From contig CP163498.1 of NCBI GenBank assembly GCA_041071465.1, positions 2,870,001 to 2,934,000 of the forward strand: DNA of 64,000 bases. Reading direction: 5' to 3'. A program made the position numbers and the translations under genes. The stretch is from Pseudomonas putida (GTDB taxonomy: Bacteria; Pseudomonadota; Gammaproteobacteria; Pseudomonadales; Pseudomonadaceae). Within the stretch, counting starts at the first letter, position 1. The number at the start of each line of letters is the position of its first letter. Of this stretch, positions 12,782 through 21,393 are shown piece after piece. The notes under the pieces are model-generated. The model searched no databases. It had not been told where the DNA came from and saw nothing but the letters and a program-made list of their open reading frames with translations.

Positions 12782-13729
12782 ATGCAAATCAAACTCGCCA
12801 ACCCTCGCGGCTTTTGCGCGGGGGTCGACCGGGCGATCGAGATCGTCAACCGCGCGCTGGAAGTCTTCGGCCCGCCGATCTATGTGCGCCACGAAGTGGT
12901 GCACAACAAGTTCGTGGTGGAAGACCTGCGCAACCGTGGCGCCATCTTTGTCGAAGAGCTGGACCAGGTACCGGACGATGTCATCGTCATCTTCAGTGCC
13001 CACGGTGTTTCCCAGGCCGTGCGCCAGGAAGCAGCTGGCCGTGGCCTGAAAGTGTTCGATGCCACCTGCCCGCTGGTGACCAAGGTGCACATCGAAGTGG
13101 CCAAGTACAGCCGCGATGGCCGTGAGTGCATTCTCATCGGCCACGAAGGGCACCCGGAAGTCGAAGGCACCATGGGCCAGTACGACGCCAGCAACGGTGG
13201 CGCCATCTACCTTGTCGAGGACGAGGAAGATGTTGCCAACCTGCAGGTGCGCGACCCGGACCACCTGGCCTTCGTCACCCAGACCACGCTGTCGATGGAC
13301 GACACCAGTCGCGTCATCGACGCCCTGCGTGCACGCTTTCCGAACATCGGTGGCCCGCGCAAGGACGACATCTGCTACGCCACCCAAAACCGCCAGGACG
13401 CCGTCAAGCAACTGGCAGGCGAGAGTGACGTGGTGCTGGTGGTCGGCAGCCCGAACAGCTCCAACTCCAACCGCCTGCGCGAGCTGGCCGAGCGCATGGG
13501 CACTCCGGCTTACCTGATTGATGGTGCCGAGGACCTGCAACGCGGCTGGTTCGACCAGGCCGCGCGTATCGGCATCACTGCCGGTGCTTCGGCCCCCGAA
13601 GTGCTGGTGCGTGGCGTGATCGAGCAACTCAAAGCTTGGGGCGCCACGGGCGCTGAAGAGCTGGATGGGCGGGAGGAGAACATCACCTTCTCGATGCCTA
13701 AAGAGCTGCGGGTTCGGTCGCTGATCTGA
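12782..13729 (+). CDS. ispH: 4-hydroxy-3-methylbut-2-enyl diphosphate reductase
   Basis: A 315-residue iron-sulfur enzyme for the last step of the MEP isoprenoid pathway, converting HMBPP to IPP and DMAPP. The three cluster cysteines are visible in [11 protein letters not shown] (near residue 12), [11 protein letters not shown] (near 96) and [11 protein letters not shown] (near 198). It ends the ribF-ileS-lspA-fkpB-ispH operon. Its stop codon abuts the stop of the convergent fimT remnant with no gap. Confidence 0.97.
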   Translation: MQIKLANPRGFCAGVDRAIEIVNRALEVFGPPIYVRHEVVHNKFVVEDLRNRGAIFVEELDQVPDDVIVIFSAHGVSQAVRQEAAGRGLKVFDATCPLVTKVHIEVAKYSRDGRECILIGHEGHPEVEGTMGQYDASNGGAIYLVEDEEDVANLQVRDPDHLAFVTQTTLSMDDTSRVIDALRARFPNIGGPRKDDICYATQNRQDAVKQLAGESDVVLVVGSPNSSNSNRLRELAERMGTPAYLIDGAEDLQRGWFDQAARIGITAGASAPEVLVRGVIEQLKAWGATGAEELDGREENITFSMPKELRVRSLI

Positions 13730-14214
13730 TCAGGGCCTTGCGCACAGCGGATGATTCGGTTCGCCTGTGCGCAAGGCTACTCTGCCAGTGCTTGCCAGAA
13801 CCACATGATAAGGGCTGTTGGTTTTTTCGCAGACTACAAGCCGGCCACTCAGCTGAGCGTTGTTTGGCTGCATCGGCACACCCTGTGCACTGAATTTCAC
13901 CTGCCCCCCCGTATTCGCTGCGATGTACATGGGTCGAGAAAGCCGATGTTCACGCAGCACTTGCTGATTGTGCTCTAACACTGCACGCCAGCCATTCCCC
14001 AATTACCGTCCAGCGCCACTACAACTACCGGTTGGCCCTGCAGCACGGCATGGCTGCGCGCACTGCGCAGTGCCTGGGCCAGATCTCGGGCCGCTGCCGC
14101 CCGGTGTAGGTCGTCACTCATCCTGGCGTAGGCCGGAATACCCAGCTGTGTCAGCAAGACAGCCACCGCCAAGGCCGACAACATTTGAATCAGTGTTACG
14201 CCGCGTTGCCTCAC
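13730..14214 (-). pseudogene. fimT: FimT/GspH-type minor pilin, frameshifted
   Basis: Two minus-strand reading frames together make one FimT-like pseudopilin. The N-terminal part (14214 to about 13997, GTG start with a ggagga ribosome site) has the pilin N-methylation motif GVTLIQMLSALAVAVLL and runs to DGNWG. The C-terminal part continues in another frame from NGWRAVLEHN to the stop at 13730. Restoring one G in the tract at 13997-14000 (GGGG on the coding strand) would read W-G-N-G and join the frames, giving about 161 residues. The expected methylation-motif Glu is replaced by Gln. It is either a real pseudogene or a homopolymer sequencing error. Confidence 0.8.
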
Positions 14215-14323
14215 CGTGCATTCCTCCCTGGAAGTGCTTGGCTATAGCTTCACGTTCGCTGGCCAAGCGTTCTAGTCGGCCGGTTCCAAGGCTGTTGCAG
14301 GAAAAGTCACGGGAGGTGCAAGG

Positions 14324-14506
14324 ATGCACGTAAGGCAACGGGGCATGACGCTCCTGGAAGTGCTGTTGGTTGTCGCGGTTGTGGCCGTGGGCATGTTCGC
14401 AACCGCAGCGATGCAGTTGCAGGCATTGCAGGCGACGGAAAGCGCACGCCGTGATGGGCGGGCGGCGATGGCGGCGCATAGCGAGCTTGAGCGGAGGCGG
14501 CGATGA
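14324..14506 (+). CDS. short PilV-like minor pilin
   Basis: A 60-residue protein with a type IV prepilin leader and N-terminal helix (RGMTLLEVLLVVAVVAVGMF), in the position of PilV, the type IV pilus minor pilin. Full PilV proteins are usually 130-190 residues, and this one ends just after the helix with ELERRRR. The stop overlaps the pilW start (ATGA), and the pilW ribosome site lies within this gene, so the short length may be natural. It may also be a truncated gene still translated for coupling. Confidence 0.65.
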   Translation: MHVRQRGMTLLEVLLVVAVVAVGMFATAAMQLQALQATESARRDGRAAMAAHSELERRRR

Positions 14507-15144
14507 GGCGCCGCCAGATTGGGTTCGGTTTGCTTGAAGTTGTGATGGCACTGGCCATCGGGTTGCTGCTGCTGGCGGCGGCCAGCCAGCTCTTTACCTC
14601 CGCACACCAGGCTTGGCGCCTGCAAAGCACGGCAGTGCGTATGCAGGATGAAGCACGTCAGGCATTACTGCGTATGGCGCAGGACATCCGCATGACGGGG
14701 ATGTTTGGCTGTCTTCAGCTCGGTCCAGGCGACTTCAACGCCCCGGGCTCACAGTTGGCTTTCGCCCGACCATTGGAAGTTGATTCCACTACCCTCAGCC
14801 TGGTTGTAGCGGAGTTGCCCGGACAGGCTGGCAAGTCTGACTGGCTCTTGCACACAGACTGCATCGAGAAAGTGAGCGTGGATGTGGATCCCAAAGAGGG
14901 CTATCCACTGGCGTTTCCTATCAGCAGATACGTCTACCAGCTCCAGGGCAACCAACTGAAGTTCAAGCGAGGAAGAAGCTTTCAGCCGCTGGTCGAGAAT
15001 GTACGAGAGGCGCGCTTCGAACGTGTGCAAACACCCGAAGGAGTGAGAGTGGATATCGCGCTCACGTTGTACGAGCCCACGCTCAAACTCGAACAGCGCC
15101 ATGAGCTTAGCGTGGCGCTGCGCAACTCGGTGCCGGGGCCATGA
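14503..15144 (+). CDS. pilW: PilW-like minor pilin
   Basis: A 213-residue minor pilin/pseudopilin. The prepilin peptidase site and hydrophobic N-terminus (GFGLLEVVMALAIGLLLL) start at residue 7. After the helix comes the PilW-type motif LRMAQDIRMTGMFGCLQ (near 67-83). PilW helps to initiate type IV pilus assembly. It overlaps PilV-like and PilX-like genes by 4 nt on each side. Confidence 0.82.
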   Translation: MRRRQIGFGLLEVVMALAIGLLLLAAASQLFTSAHQAWRLQSTAVRMQDEARQALLRMAQDIRMTGMFGCLQLGPGDFNAPGSQLAFARPLEVDSTTLSLVVAELPGQAGKSDWLLHTDCIEKVSVDVDPKEGYPLAFPISRYVYQLQGNQLKFKRGRSFQPLVENVREARFERVQTPEGVRVDIALTLYEPTLKLEQRHELSVALRNSVPGP

Positions 15145-15584
15145 AGCGTCAACGCGGTGTCGTGCTGCTGTTGGCGTTGGTACTGAGCCTGCTGCTCGGC
15201 TTGCTGGCGGCCTCAGCCCTGAGTGATGCCTTGGTGGAAACGCGAATGGCCGGTCACCTGCGCGATGGTCTGCTGGCGCTCGAAGAAGCGGAGGCCACCT
15301 TGCAAGCAGGGGAGGCCGAGATCAAGCGTGCACCTCCTGATCCGTGTTCCGCGTGCATGCCGCCAGCTCGACCGCACGACCTGGCCGGGCAGTGGCACAG
15401 CACGCAAGAGGGCTATTTCCACCTGCAGAATCTTGGCCCGAGTAAGCGCGCGCAGGCCACCCTGTTTCGGATAACCGCCGTGAGCAAACAAACCCAGTCA
15501 CGACAGGTACTGGAAGCCGTCTACGCCGTGGCCGACGACAAGATGCAACGCATGGCCTGGCGACAAAGACTCAGAGGAGACTGA
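15141..15584 (+). CDS. pilX: PilX-like minor pilin
   Basis: A 147-residue protein with the PilX N-terminal pattern: basic start, then RGVVLLLALVLSLLLGLLAASALS without the usual Glu5, and the region ETRMAGHLRDGLLALEEAE typical of PilX_N. It probably caps or primes the pilus with PilV and PilW. A CSAC pair occurs near residue 67. The next gene starts 1 nt after its stop. Confidence 0.8.
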   Translation: MKRQRGVVLLLALVLSLLLGLLAASALSDALVETRMAGHLRDGLLALEEAEATLQAGEAEIKRAPPDPCSACMPPARPHDLAGQWHSTQEGYFHLQNLGPSKRAQATLFRITAVSKQTQSRQVLEAVYAVADDKMQRMAWRQRLRGD

Positions 15585-15585
15585 C

Positions 15586-15975
15586 ATGCAGCAAGGCTTG
15601 AGCCTGATCGAGTTGTTGATTGTGCTGGCCGTGACCGGCATTCTGGCAGCCATTGCCTACCCCAGTTACAGCGACCAGCTTCGGCGAGCCGCGCGCAGCG
15701 AAGTGGTTGGCCTGCTGCATGATGCCGCCCTGCGTCTGGAGCGCCACCGCGTGCGCACCGGCGAGTATGCCGAGGGCGACCCGGCCTTGCCCGACGGTAC
15801 CCGCTACTACAGCCTGCAGGCCCAGCGCGGCAGCGACACCTTCACGCTGCACGCCCGGCGGCTGCCGAATGGGCTGATGGCACAGGATGGCTGTGGCGAT
15901 TTCCAGCTCGACCAGGCTGGCGCGCGCAGCAACCCCGGTGCCGTTGGTGGCAGCGAGCACTGCTGGGGAAGCTGA
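15586..15975 (+). CDS. pilE: PilE-like minor pilin
   Basis: A 129-residue type IV minor pilin. The leader is very short (MQQG), followed by the methylated-helix motif LSLIELLIVLAVTGILAAIAYPSY with Glu5 present. Two cysteines near the C-terminus (residues 105 and 126) could form the usual disulfide. It ends the fimT/pilV-W-X-E cluster. No pilY1 tip-adhesin gene lies between pilX and pilE, unlike in P. aeruginosa. Confidence 0.85.
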   Translation: MQQGLSLIELLIVLAVTGILAAIAYPSYSDQLRRAARSEVVGLLHDAALRLERHRVRTGEYAEGDPALPDGTRYYSLQAQRGSDTFTLHARRLPNGLMAQDGCGDFQLDQAGARSNPGAVGGSEHCWGS

Positions 15976-16029
15976 AGGTTGAATGATGCCCGGTGCATCG
16001 CGGTTTTACTTCAGGTGTTGGATCGACAG

Positions 16030-17127
16030 ATGAACAAGCAAGTAGTGGTGGTCGGCGGCGGGGTGATTGGCCTGCTGACGGCGTTCAACCTGGCGGCAAA
16101 GGTCGGCCAGGTGGTGGTGTGTGATCAGGGCGAGGTTGGCCGCGAGTCGTCCTGGGCTGGCGGTGGCATTGTTTCGCCGTTGTACCCATGGCGCTACAGC
16201 CCGGCGGTGACCGCCCTGGCGCACTGGTCGCAAGACTTTTATCCACAGCTGGGCGAGCGCTTGTTCGCCAGCACCGGCGTCGACCCCGAAGTGCACACCA
16301 CTGGGCTGTACTGGCTCGATCTGGACGACGAGGCCGAAGCGTTGGCCTGGGCCGAGCGCGAGCAGCGACCGCTTAGCGCCGTGGATATCTCGGCGGCCTA
16401 TGACGCGGTGCCGGTGCTGGGCCCGGGCTTCAAGCGCGCCATCTACATGGCTGGGGTGGCCAATGTGCGCAACCCACGGTTGGTCAAATCGCTGAAGGCG
16501 GCGCTGCTGGCGCTGCCTAACGTGACCTTGCGCGAACACTGCCAGATCACCGGTTTCGTGCAGCAGGACGGGCGCGTGACCGGGGTGCAGACCGCCGACG
16601 GCGTGCTGGTGGCGGATGAAGTGGTGCTCAGCGCTGGCGCCTGGAGTGGTGACCTGCTGCGTACCCTTGGCCTCGAACTGCCGGTAGAGCCGGTGAAGGG
16701 CCAGATGATCCTGTTCAAGTGCGCCGACGACTTCTTGCCGAGTATGGTGCTGGCCAAGGGGCGCTATGCGATCCCACGGCGTGATGGGCACATTCTGGTG
16801 GGCAGTACGCTGGAGCATGCCGGTTATGACAAGACCCCGACCGGGGATGCGCTGGACAGCCTGAAGTCATCGGCGGTGGAGTTGCTGCCTGAGCTTGAGG
16901 GGGCCACGGTGGTGGCGCACTGGGCTGGGCTGCGGCCGGGCTCGCCGGAAGGTATTCCGTATATCGGGCCGGTGCCGGGGCATGCGGGGTTGTGGCTGAA
17001 CTGCGGGCATTACCGTAATGGGCTGGTGCTGGCACCGGCTTCGTGCCAATTGTTTACCGACTTGCTGACCGGGGCCGAGCCGATTATCGACCCGGCGCCT
17101 TATGCGCCAGAAGGTCGTTTGGGCTGA
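16030..17127 (+). CDS. thiO: glycine oxidase ThiO (FAD-dependent)
   Basis: A 365-residue FAD amine oxidase of the DAO family. The Rossmann motif VVVGGGVIGLLTAFNLA is at residues 5-21 and the C-terminal motif HYRNGLVLAPAS is near 336. ThiO oxidises glycine to the imine used in thiazole synthesis for thiamine. ATG 16030 (MNKQVVVVGGG) was chosen because it places the Rossmann fold at the N-terminus, as in the family; in-frame upstream codons add only a non-conserved stretch. The assignment to ThiO rather than another DAO-type oxidase is by similarity and the usual position next to the pilin cluster. Confidence 0.85.
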   Translation: MNKQVVVVGGGVIGLLTAFNLAAKVGQVVVCDQGEVGRESSWAGGGIVSPLYPWRYSPAVTALAHWSQDFYPQLGERLFASTGVDPEVHTTGLYWLDLDDEAEALAWAEREQRPLSAVDISAAYDAVPVLGPGFKRAIYMAGVANVRNPRLVKSLKAALLALPNVTLREHCQITGFVQQDGRVTGVQTADGVLVADEVVLSAGAWSGDLLRTLGLELPVEPVKGQMILFKCADDFLPSMVLAKGRYAIPRRDGHILVGSTLEHAGYDKTPTGDALDSLKSSAVELLPELEGATVVAHWAGLRPGSPEGIPYIGPVPGHAGLWLNCGHYRNGLVLAPASCQLFTDLLTGAEPIIDPAPYAPEGRLG

Positions 17128-17134
17128 GGGCTTC

Positions 17135-17215
17135 TTCGCGGGTAAACCCGCTCCCACAGGTGCAGCACAGGTTTGAAAACCGTGTGATCCCTGTGGGAGC
17201 GGGTTTACCCGCGAA
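17135..17215. repeat. paired P. putida REP elements (26-bp perfect inverted repeat)
   Basis: Two copies of a 26-bp sequence with core gcgggtaaacccgc face each other at 17135-17160 and 17190-17215, with 29 nt between them. This is the classic P. putida extragenic palindrome pair. It sits between the convergent thiO and amidase genes. Confidence 0.92.
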
Positions 17216-17240
17216 AGGGCCAGCGAGCCTGTTAGAGCGC

Positions 17241-18650
17241 TCAACCGGTAATAGGAGCCTGCAAGTGCCGGCTTGGGTAATGCTGTTCATACACCTTGCA
17301 CACCCGCAGCACCTGCTCATCGGCGAAGCGCCCGGCCACCACCTGCAGGCCCACCGGCAACCCTTCGCGGGTAAACCCGCAAGGCACCGATGCCGCCGGC
17401 TGTTGCGTCAGGTTGAAGGGGTAGCTGAACGGCGTCCACTCCATCCACTGCGCCATCCCCGACCCAGGCGGCACGTTGTGCCCAGCCTCGAATGCCACCA
17501 GCGGCAGCATGGGGGATAGCAGCACGTCATAGCGCTGGTGGAAGGCATTCATCTTCGCTATCAACGCTGCCCGCGCCTCAAGCGCCTGGGTGTATTCGCG
17601 CAGGTTGATCTGCGCCCCTTGCTCGGCAATCCAGCGCAGCCCAGGGTCCAGCAGCGCCCGTTGCTCTTCGCTGAGCGCGCCGGCCAGGCGGGCCGCGCCG
17701 GCGAACCACAAGGTGTTGAAGGTTTCCAGCGGGTCGCTGAAGCCAGGGTCCACTTCCTCTACCTGCGCACCCAGCCGCGCCAGGCGTTGCACCGCTTGTG
17801 CCACCAGCGCCTGGACCTGCGGGTCGACCTGCACGTAACCGAAATTCGCGCTGTAGGCGATGCGCAGGCCGCTCAGGTCTTGCTGCTGGCCCAGCCACGG
17901 TGTCTGCCGTGGTGCACCGGCCAGGCCATCACGGGCATCGGGGCGAGCGACACAATCGAGCATCAGCACCGCGTCGTCCACGGTGCGCGTCATCGGCCCC
18001 AAGTGCGACAGCACGGTCATGGCGCTGGCTGGCCACTGCGGCACATAGCCGAAGGTTGGCTTGATGCCGAAGGTGCCGGTAAAGGCGCAGGGAATACGAA
18101 TCGAGCCACCGGCATCGCTGCCCTGGTGCAGCACACCCAGGTTCAGCGCCGCGGCTGCCGCGGCACCACCCGACGAGCCGCCGGCAGTCAGCCTGGTATC
18201 CCAGGGGTTGCGGGTGATGCCGTACAGCGGATTGTCTGTTACCCCTTTCCAGCCGAACTCCGGCGTGGTGGTCTTGCCCACCAGCACCGCCCCGGCCTCA
18301 CGCATGAACGCGGAGAAGGGCGCATCGATGTCCCATGGCCCGGCGCTCGAGGTGGTGCGCGAGCCTTTGCGGGTGGGCATGCCACGGGTCAGGGTCAGGT
18401 CCTTGATCGAAGCGGGTACGCCATCCAGCCGGCCACAGGGTTCGCCACGTTGCCAGCGCTGTTCGCTGGCGCGGGCGGCGGCGCGGGCCCCTTCGCCGTC
18501 GACATGGCAGTAGGCGTTGACTGCCGGGTTGTGCAGGTCGATGCGCGCCAGCACATCGTCGACTACCTCGACTGGGGACAGTTGGCGGCGCTGGTACAGC
18601 TCGAGCAGTTCGACGGCAGTGAACTCGCCAATCGCGGTTTTCTGGGTCAT
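17241..18650 (-). CDS. amidase-signature family amidase
   Basis: A 469-residue amidase of the AS family, with a Ser-cisSer-Lys catalytic triad. Lys is in ASIKDLTLTRG (near residue 76). The glycine/serine-rich signature GGSSGGAAAAAALNLGVLHQ and the nucleophile region GSDAGGSIRIP are near 148-180. The start at 18650 is favoured because it lies 1 nt past the stop of the upstream carbamoylase gene. It is the last gene of the ABC-transporter operon. With the carbamoylase it probably releases ammonia from an amide or ureide brought in by the transporter; the substrate cannot be read from the sequence. Confidence 0.88.
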   Translation of the reverse strand: MTQKTAIGEFTAVELLELYQRRQLSPVEVVDDVLARIDLHNPAVNAYCHVDGEGARAAARASEQRWQRGEPCGRLDGVPASIKDLTLTRGMPTRKGSRTTSSAGPWDIDAPFSAFMREAGAVLVGKTTTPEFGWKGVTDNPLYGITRNPWDTRLTAGGSSGGAAAAAALNLGVLHQGSDAGGSIRIPCAFTGTFGIKPTFGYVPQWPASAMTVLSHLGPMTRTVDDAVLMLDCVARPDARDGLAGAPRQTPWLGQQQDLSGLRIAYSANFGYVQVDPQVQALVAQAVQRLARLGAQVEEVDPGFSDPLETFNTLWFAGAARLAGALSEEQRALLDPGLRWIAEQGAQINLREYTQALEARAALIAKMNAFHQRYDVLLSPMLPLVAFEAGHNVPPGSGMAQWMEWTPFSYPFNLTQQPAASVPCGFTREGLPVGLQVVAGRFADEQVLRVCKVYEQHYPSRHLQAPITG

Positions 18651-18651
18651 C

Positions 18652-19929
18652 TCAACGGGCTCCCGGGTTGGCGGCCTGGAACATGGCGCGCAACAGTACG
18701 TCACAGCCGTCGGCCAGGTCCTGCGGTGCGGCATTTTCGATTTCGTTGTGGCTGATGCCGCCCTCGCACGGCACGAAGATCATCCCGGCCGGGCCCAGCT
18801 CGGCGAGGAAGATGGCATCGTGGCCGGCGCCGCTGACGATATCCATGTGGCTCAAGCCCAGCTCGCGCGCGCCCTGGCGCACGGCGTCCACGCACTGCTC
18901 GGCGAAATACAGCGGCGGGAAGTCGGCGGTCGGGGTCAGCGTGTAGCTCAGCCCGTGCTTGGCCGTGCTGCTTTCGATGGCGGCCTGTACTTCGCTGACC
19001 ATGGCGGCGAGGTGCTTGGGGTCGAGGTGGCGCAGGTCGATGGTCATCTGCACCTGGCCTGGGATGACGTTGCGCGAGCCTGGGTGCAGGGTCAGGCAGC
19101 CCACTGTGCCGCAGGCATGTGGCTGGTGGGCGTGGGCCGTGCGGTTGACCGCAGCCACCACGTCGGCGGCGCCGACCAGGGCGTCCTTGCGCAGGTGCAT
19201 GGGGGTGGGCCCGGCATGTGCCTCGACGCCGGTCAGCACCAGGTCGAACCACTTTTGTCCCAGACAGCCCTGAACCACGCCAATGGTGGTGCGCTGGTCT
19301 TCCAGCACCGGGCCCTGTTCGATATGCGCTTCGAAGTAGGCGCCGACGGCATGCCCGGTCGGCACGCGTGGGCCGGCGTAACCGATGCGCTGCAGCTCCG
19401 CGCCAACCGACACGCCCTGCTCGTCGACCTTGTCCAGGGTCTCCTGCAGGCCGAACTTCCCGGCGAACACGCCCGAGCCCATCATGCAGGGCGGGAAGCG
19501 CGAGCCTTCTTCGTTGGTCCACACCACCACTTCCAGTGGGGCTTCGGTGGTCAGCTTCAAGTCGTTGAGCGTGCGCATCACCTCAAGGCCTGCCATGACG
19601 CCGTAGCAGCCATCGAACTTGCCGCCGGTGGGTTGGGTATCGATATGGCTACCGGTCATGACCGGCGGCAGGGAAGGATTGCGGCCGGGGCGACGGGCAA
19701 AGATGTTGCCGATGGCGTCGACGCTGACCGTGCAGCCGGCCTCTTCGCACCAGCGTACGAACAGGTCGCGGGCCTGGCGGTCGAGGTCGGTCAGGGCCAG
19801 GCGGCACACGCCACCCTTGGCAGTGGCGCCGAGCTGGGCAAGGTCCATCAGCGATTGCCAAAGGCGCTCGCGGCTGACCAGTGAACCTTGGCCAAGCAAG
19901 TGCTGCGAAGGATCGGTGCGGGTGTTCAT
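18652..19929 (-). CDS. Zn-dependent hydantoinase/carbamoylase-family amidohydrolase (M20)
   Basis: A 425-residue M20-family metal hydrolase of the allantoate amidohydrolase / N-carbamoyl-L-amino-acid hydrolase type. Metal-binding motifs are visible: TGSHIDTQPTGGKFDG (near residue 86) and WTNEEGSRF (near 129). The dimerisation-domain HIEQGPVLE segment is near 197 and GAGHDA near 385. It probably removes a carbamoyl group, giving ammonia, CO2 and an amino acid. Lies 13 nt after livF and 1 nt before the amidase in the same operon. Confidence 0.9.
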   Translation of the reverse strand: MNTRTDPSQHLLGQGSLVSRERLWQSLMDLAQLGATAKGGVCRLALTDLDRQARDLFVRWCEEAGCTVSVDAIGNIFARRPGRNPSLPPVMTGSHIDTQPTGGKFDGCYGVMAGLEVMRTLNDLKLTTEAPLEVVVWTNEEGSRFPPCMMGSGVFAGKFGLQETLDKVDEQGVSVGAELQRIGYAGPRVPTGHAVGAYFEAHIEQGPVLEDQRTTIGVVQGCLGQKWFDLVLTGVEAHAGPTPMHLRKDALVGAADVVAAVNRTAHAHQPHACGTVGCLTLHPGSRNVIPGQVQMTIDLRHLDPKHLAAMVSEVQAAIESSTAKHGLSYTLTPTADFPPLYFAEQCVDAVRQGARELGLSHMDIVSGAGHDAIFLAELGPAGMIFVPCEGGISHNEIENAAPQDLADGCDVLLRAMFQAANPGAR

Positions 19930-19942
19930 GGGCGTTCTCCTT

Positions 19943-20638
19943 TCAGGCGCTCAGGGCCAGGTAACGGTTCTTGATGCTTGGGTCCTCGCGGAACTGCGCG
20001 GCGCTGCCCTGGTAGGCGACCCGGCCCTGTTCAAGCACGTAATGGCGATCGGCGAGTGCATCGCAGACCATCAGGTTTTGCTCCACCAGCAGGATCGACA
20101 GGCCTTCGTCCTTGATCCGCCGCAGGATCTTCACCAGCTCGTCGACGATCACCGGGGCCAGGCCTTCGGTGGGTTCGTCGAGGATCAGCAGCTTGGGGCC
20201 GTTGAGCAGGGCGCGGGCGATGGCCAGCATCTGCTGCTCGCCACCGGACAGGGCGAAACCACCATTGCGGCGCCGCTCCTTGAGCCGTGGGAACATGCTG
20301 TAGACGTCCTCCAGCTGCCAGCGGCTGGCCTTGCGCACGGCTATCTTCAGGTTCTCTTCCACACTGAGCTGGCGGAAGATGCCACGGTGCTCAGGCACCA
20401 GGGCAATACCAAGCCGGGCGATATCGAAGATTTCACGGCCGACCAACTGTTGGCCGTTGAAGCTGATCTGCCCCTGCCGTGGGCGGACGATGCCAAGGAT
20501 GCTGCGCAGGGTGGTGGTCTTGCCGGCACCATTGCGCCCGAGCAGCGTCACCAGTTCGCCTGCTTCAACCTTGAGCGAGACACCTTCGAGCACATGGCTC
20601 TTGTCGTAATAGGAGTGGATCGAATCGACGTTGAGCAT
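19943..20638 (-). CDS. LivF-type ABC transporter ATPase
   Basis: A 231-residue ATPase of the branched-chain amino acid (HAAT) ABC family. Walker A is GRNGAGKTTTL (near residue 34), the signature is LSGGEQQMLAIARAL (near 133), and Walker B is LLILDEPTEGLAP (near 154). The length and the ending typical of LivF distinguish it from LivG. Its start codon overlaps the stop of the LivG-type gene by one base. Confidence 0.94.
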   Translation of the reverse strand: MLNVDSIHSYYDKSHVLEGVSLKVEAGELVTLLGRNGAGKTTTLRSILGIVRPRQGQISFNGQQLVGREIFDIARLGIALVPEHRGIFRQLSVEENLKIAVRKASRWQLEDVYSMFPRLKERRRNGGFALSGGEQQMLAIARALLNGPKLLILDEPTEGLAPVIVDELVKILRRIKDEGLSILLVEQNLMVCDALADRHYVLEQGRVAYQGSAAQFREDPSIKNRYLALSA

Positions 20639-21393
20639 CAGGCGGCCTCTCCAAGGTAGGCGGTGCGTACGCGCTCGTCGTTGCGCACCTGTTCAGGGGT
20701 ACCCTCGACCAGAATCTGGCCGTGGCTCATCACAGTGATGCGCTGGCTGATCGACATGACGATGCTCATGTTGTGCTCGATCAGCAGCACGGTGTGGTCG
20801 CGGCCGAGGTCGCTGATCAGGTCGGTCATCACCGGAATGTCGTCGATGCCCATGCCCGAGGTGGGTTCGTCGAGCATCAGCAGGGTGGGCTTGGCGCAGA
20901 TCGACATGCCCACTTCCAGCACCCGTTGCTGGCCGTGTGACAGCTCGCCGGCCAGGGTTTCGGCGCGGGCGCTCAGCTTCAGGCGTTCCAGCACCTGGTC
21001 GGCGGTGTTCCAGTGGCTGCGTTTGTGCTCCACACTGCGCCAGAAATTCAGGGCGCCCAGGCCGTCTCGGCCCTGGGCGGCCAAGCGCAGGTTTTCGCGC
21101 ACGGACAGGTTTTGGAACAGGCTGGTGAGCTGGAACGAACGCGCCATGCCCAGCGCCACCCGCCCGTGGGACGGCTTGCGGATGATGTCCTGGCCGTTGA
21201 ACAGGATCTTGCCCGCCGTGGCCTGACGCTCGCCGGTCAAGCAGTGGAACAGGCTGGTCTTGCCAGCACCGTTGGGGCCGATGACGGTGTGGATGGTGCC
21301 GGCGCGGACCTTGAGGTCAACGCCTGCGACTGCCTTGAACGGCCCGTAGGCCAGCTCCAGTTGGCGGGTTTCCAGGAGGTAGTCGCTCATCAT
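20638..21393 (-). CDS. LivG-type ABC transporter ATPase
   Basis: A 251-residue ATPase of the HAAT ABC family. Walker A is GPNGAGKTSLFHCLTG (near residue 39), the signature is LSHGQQRVLEVGMSI (near 148), and Walker B is LLMLDEPTSGMG (near 170). The C-terminal BCA_ABC_TP region (AYLGEAA) is present, as in LivG. It overlaps the permease gene by 4 nt and is followed directly by LivF. Confidence 0.94.
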   Translation of the reverse strand: MMSDYLLETRQLELAYGPFKAVAGVDLKVRAGTIHTVIGPNGAGKTSLFHCLTGERQATAGKILFNGQDIIRKPSHGRVALGMARSFQLTSLFQNLSVRENLRLAAQGRDGLGALNFWRSVEHKRSHWNTADQVLERLKLSARAETLAGELSHGQQRVLEVGMSICAKPTLLMLDEPTSGMGIDDIPVMTDLISDLGRDHTVLLIEHNMSIVMSISQRITVMSHGQILVEGTPEQVRNDERVRTAYLGEAA

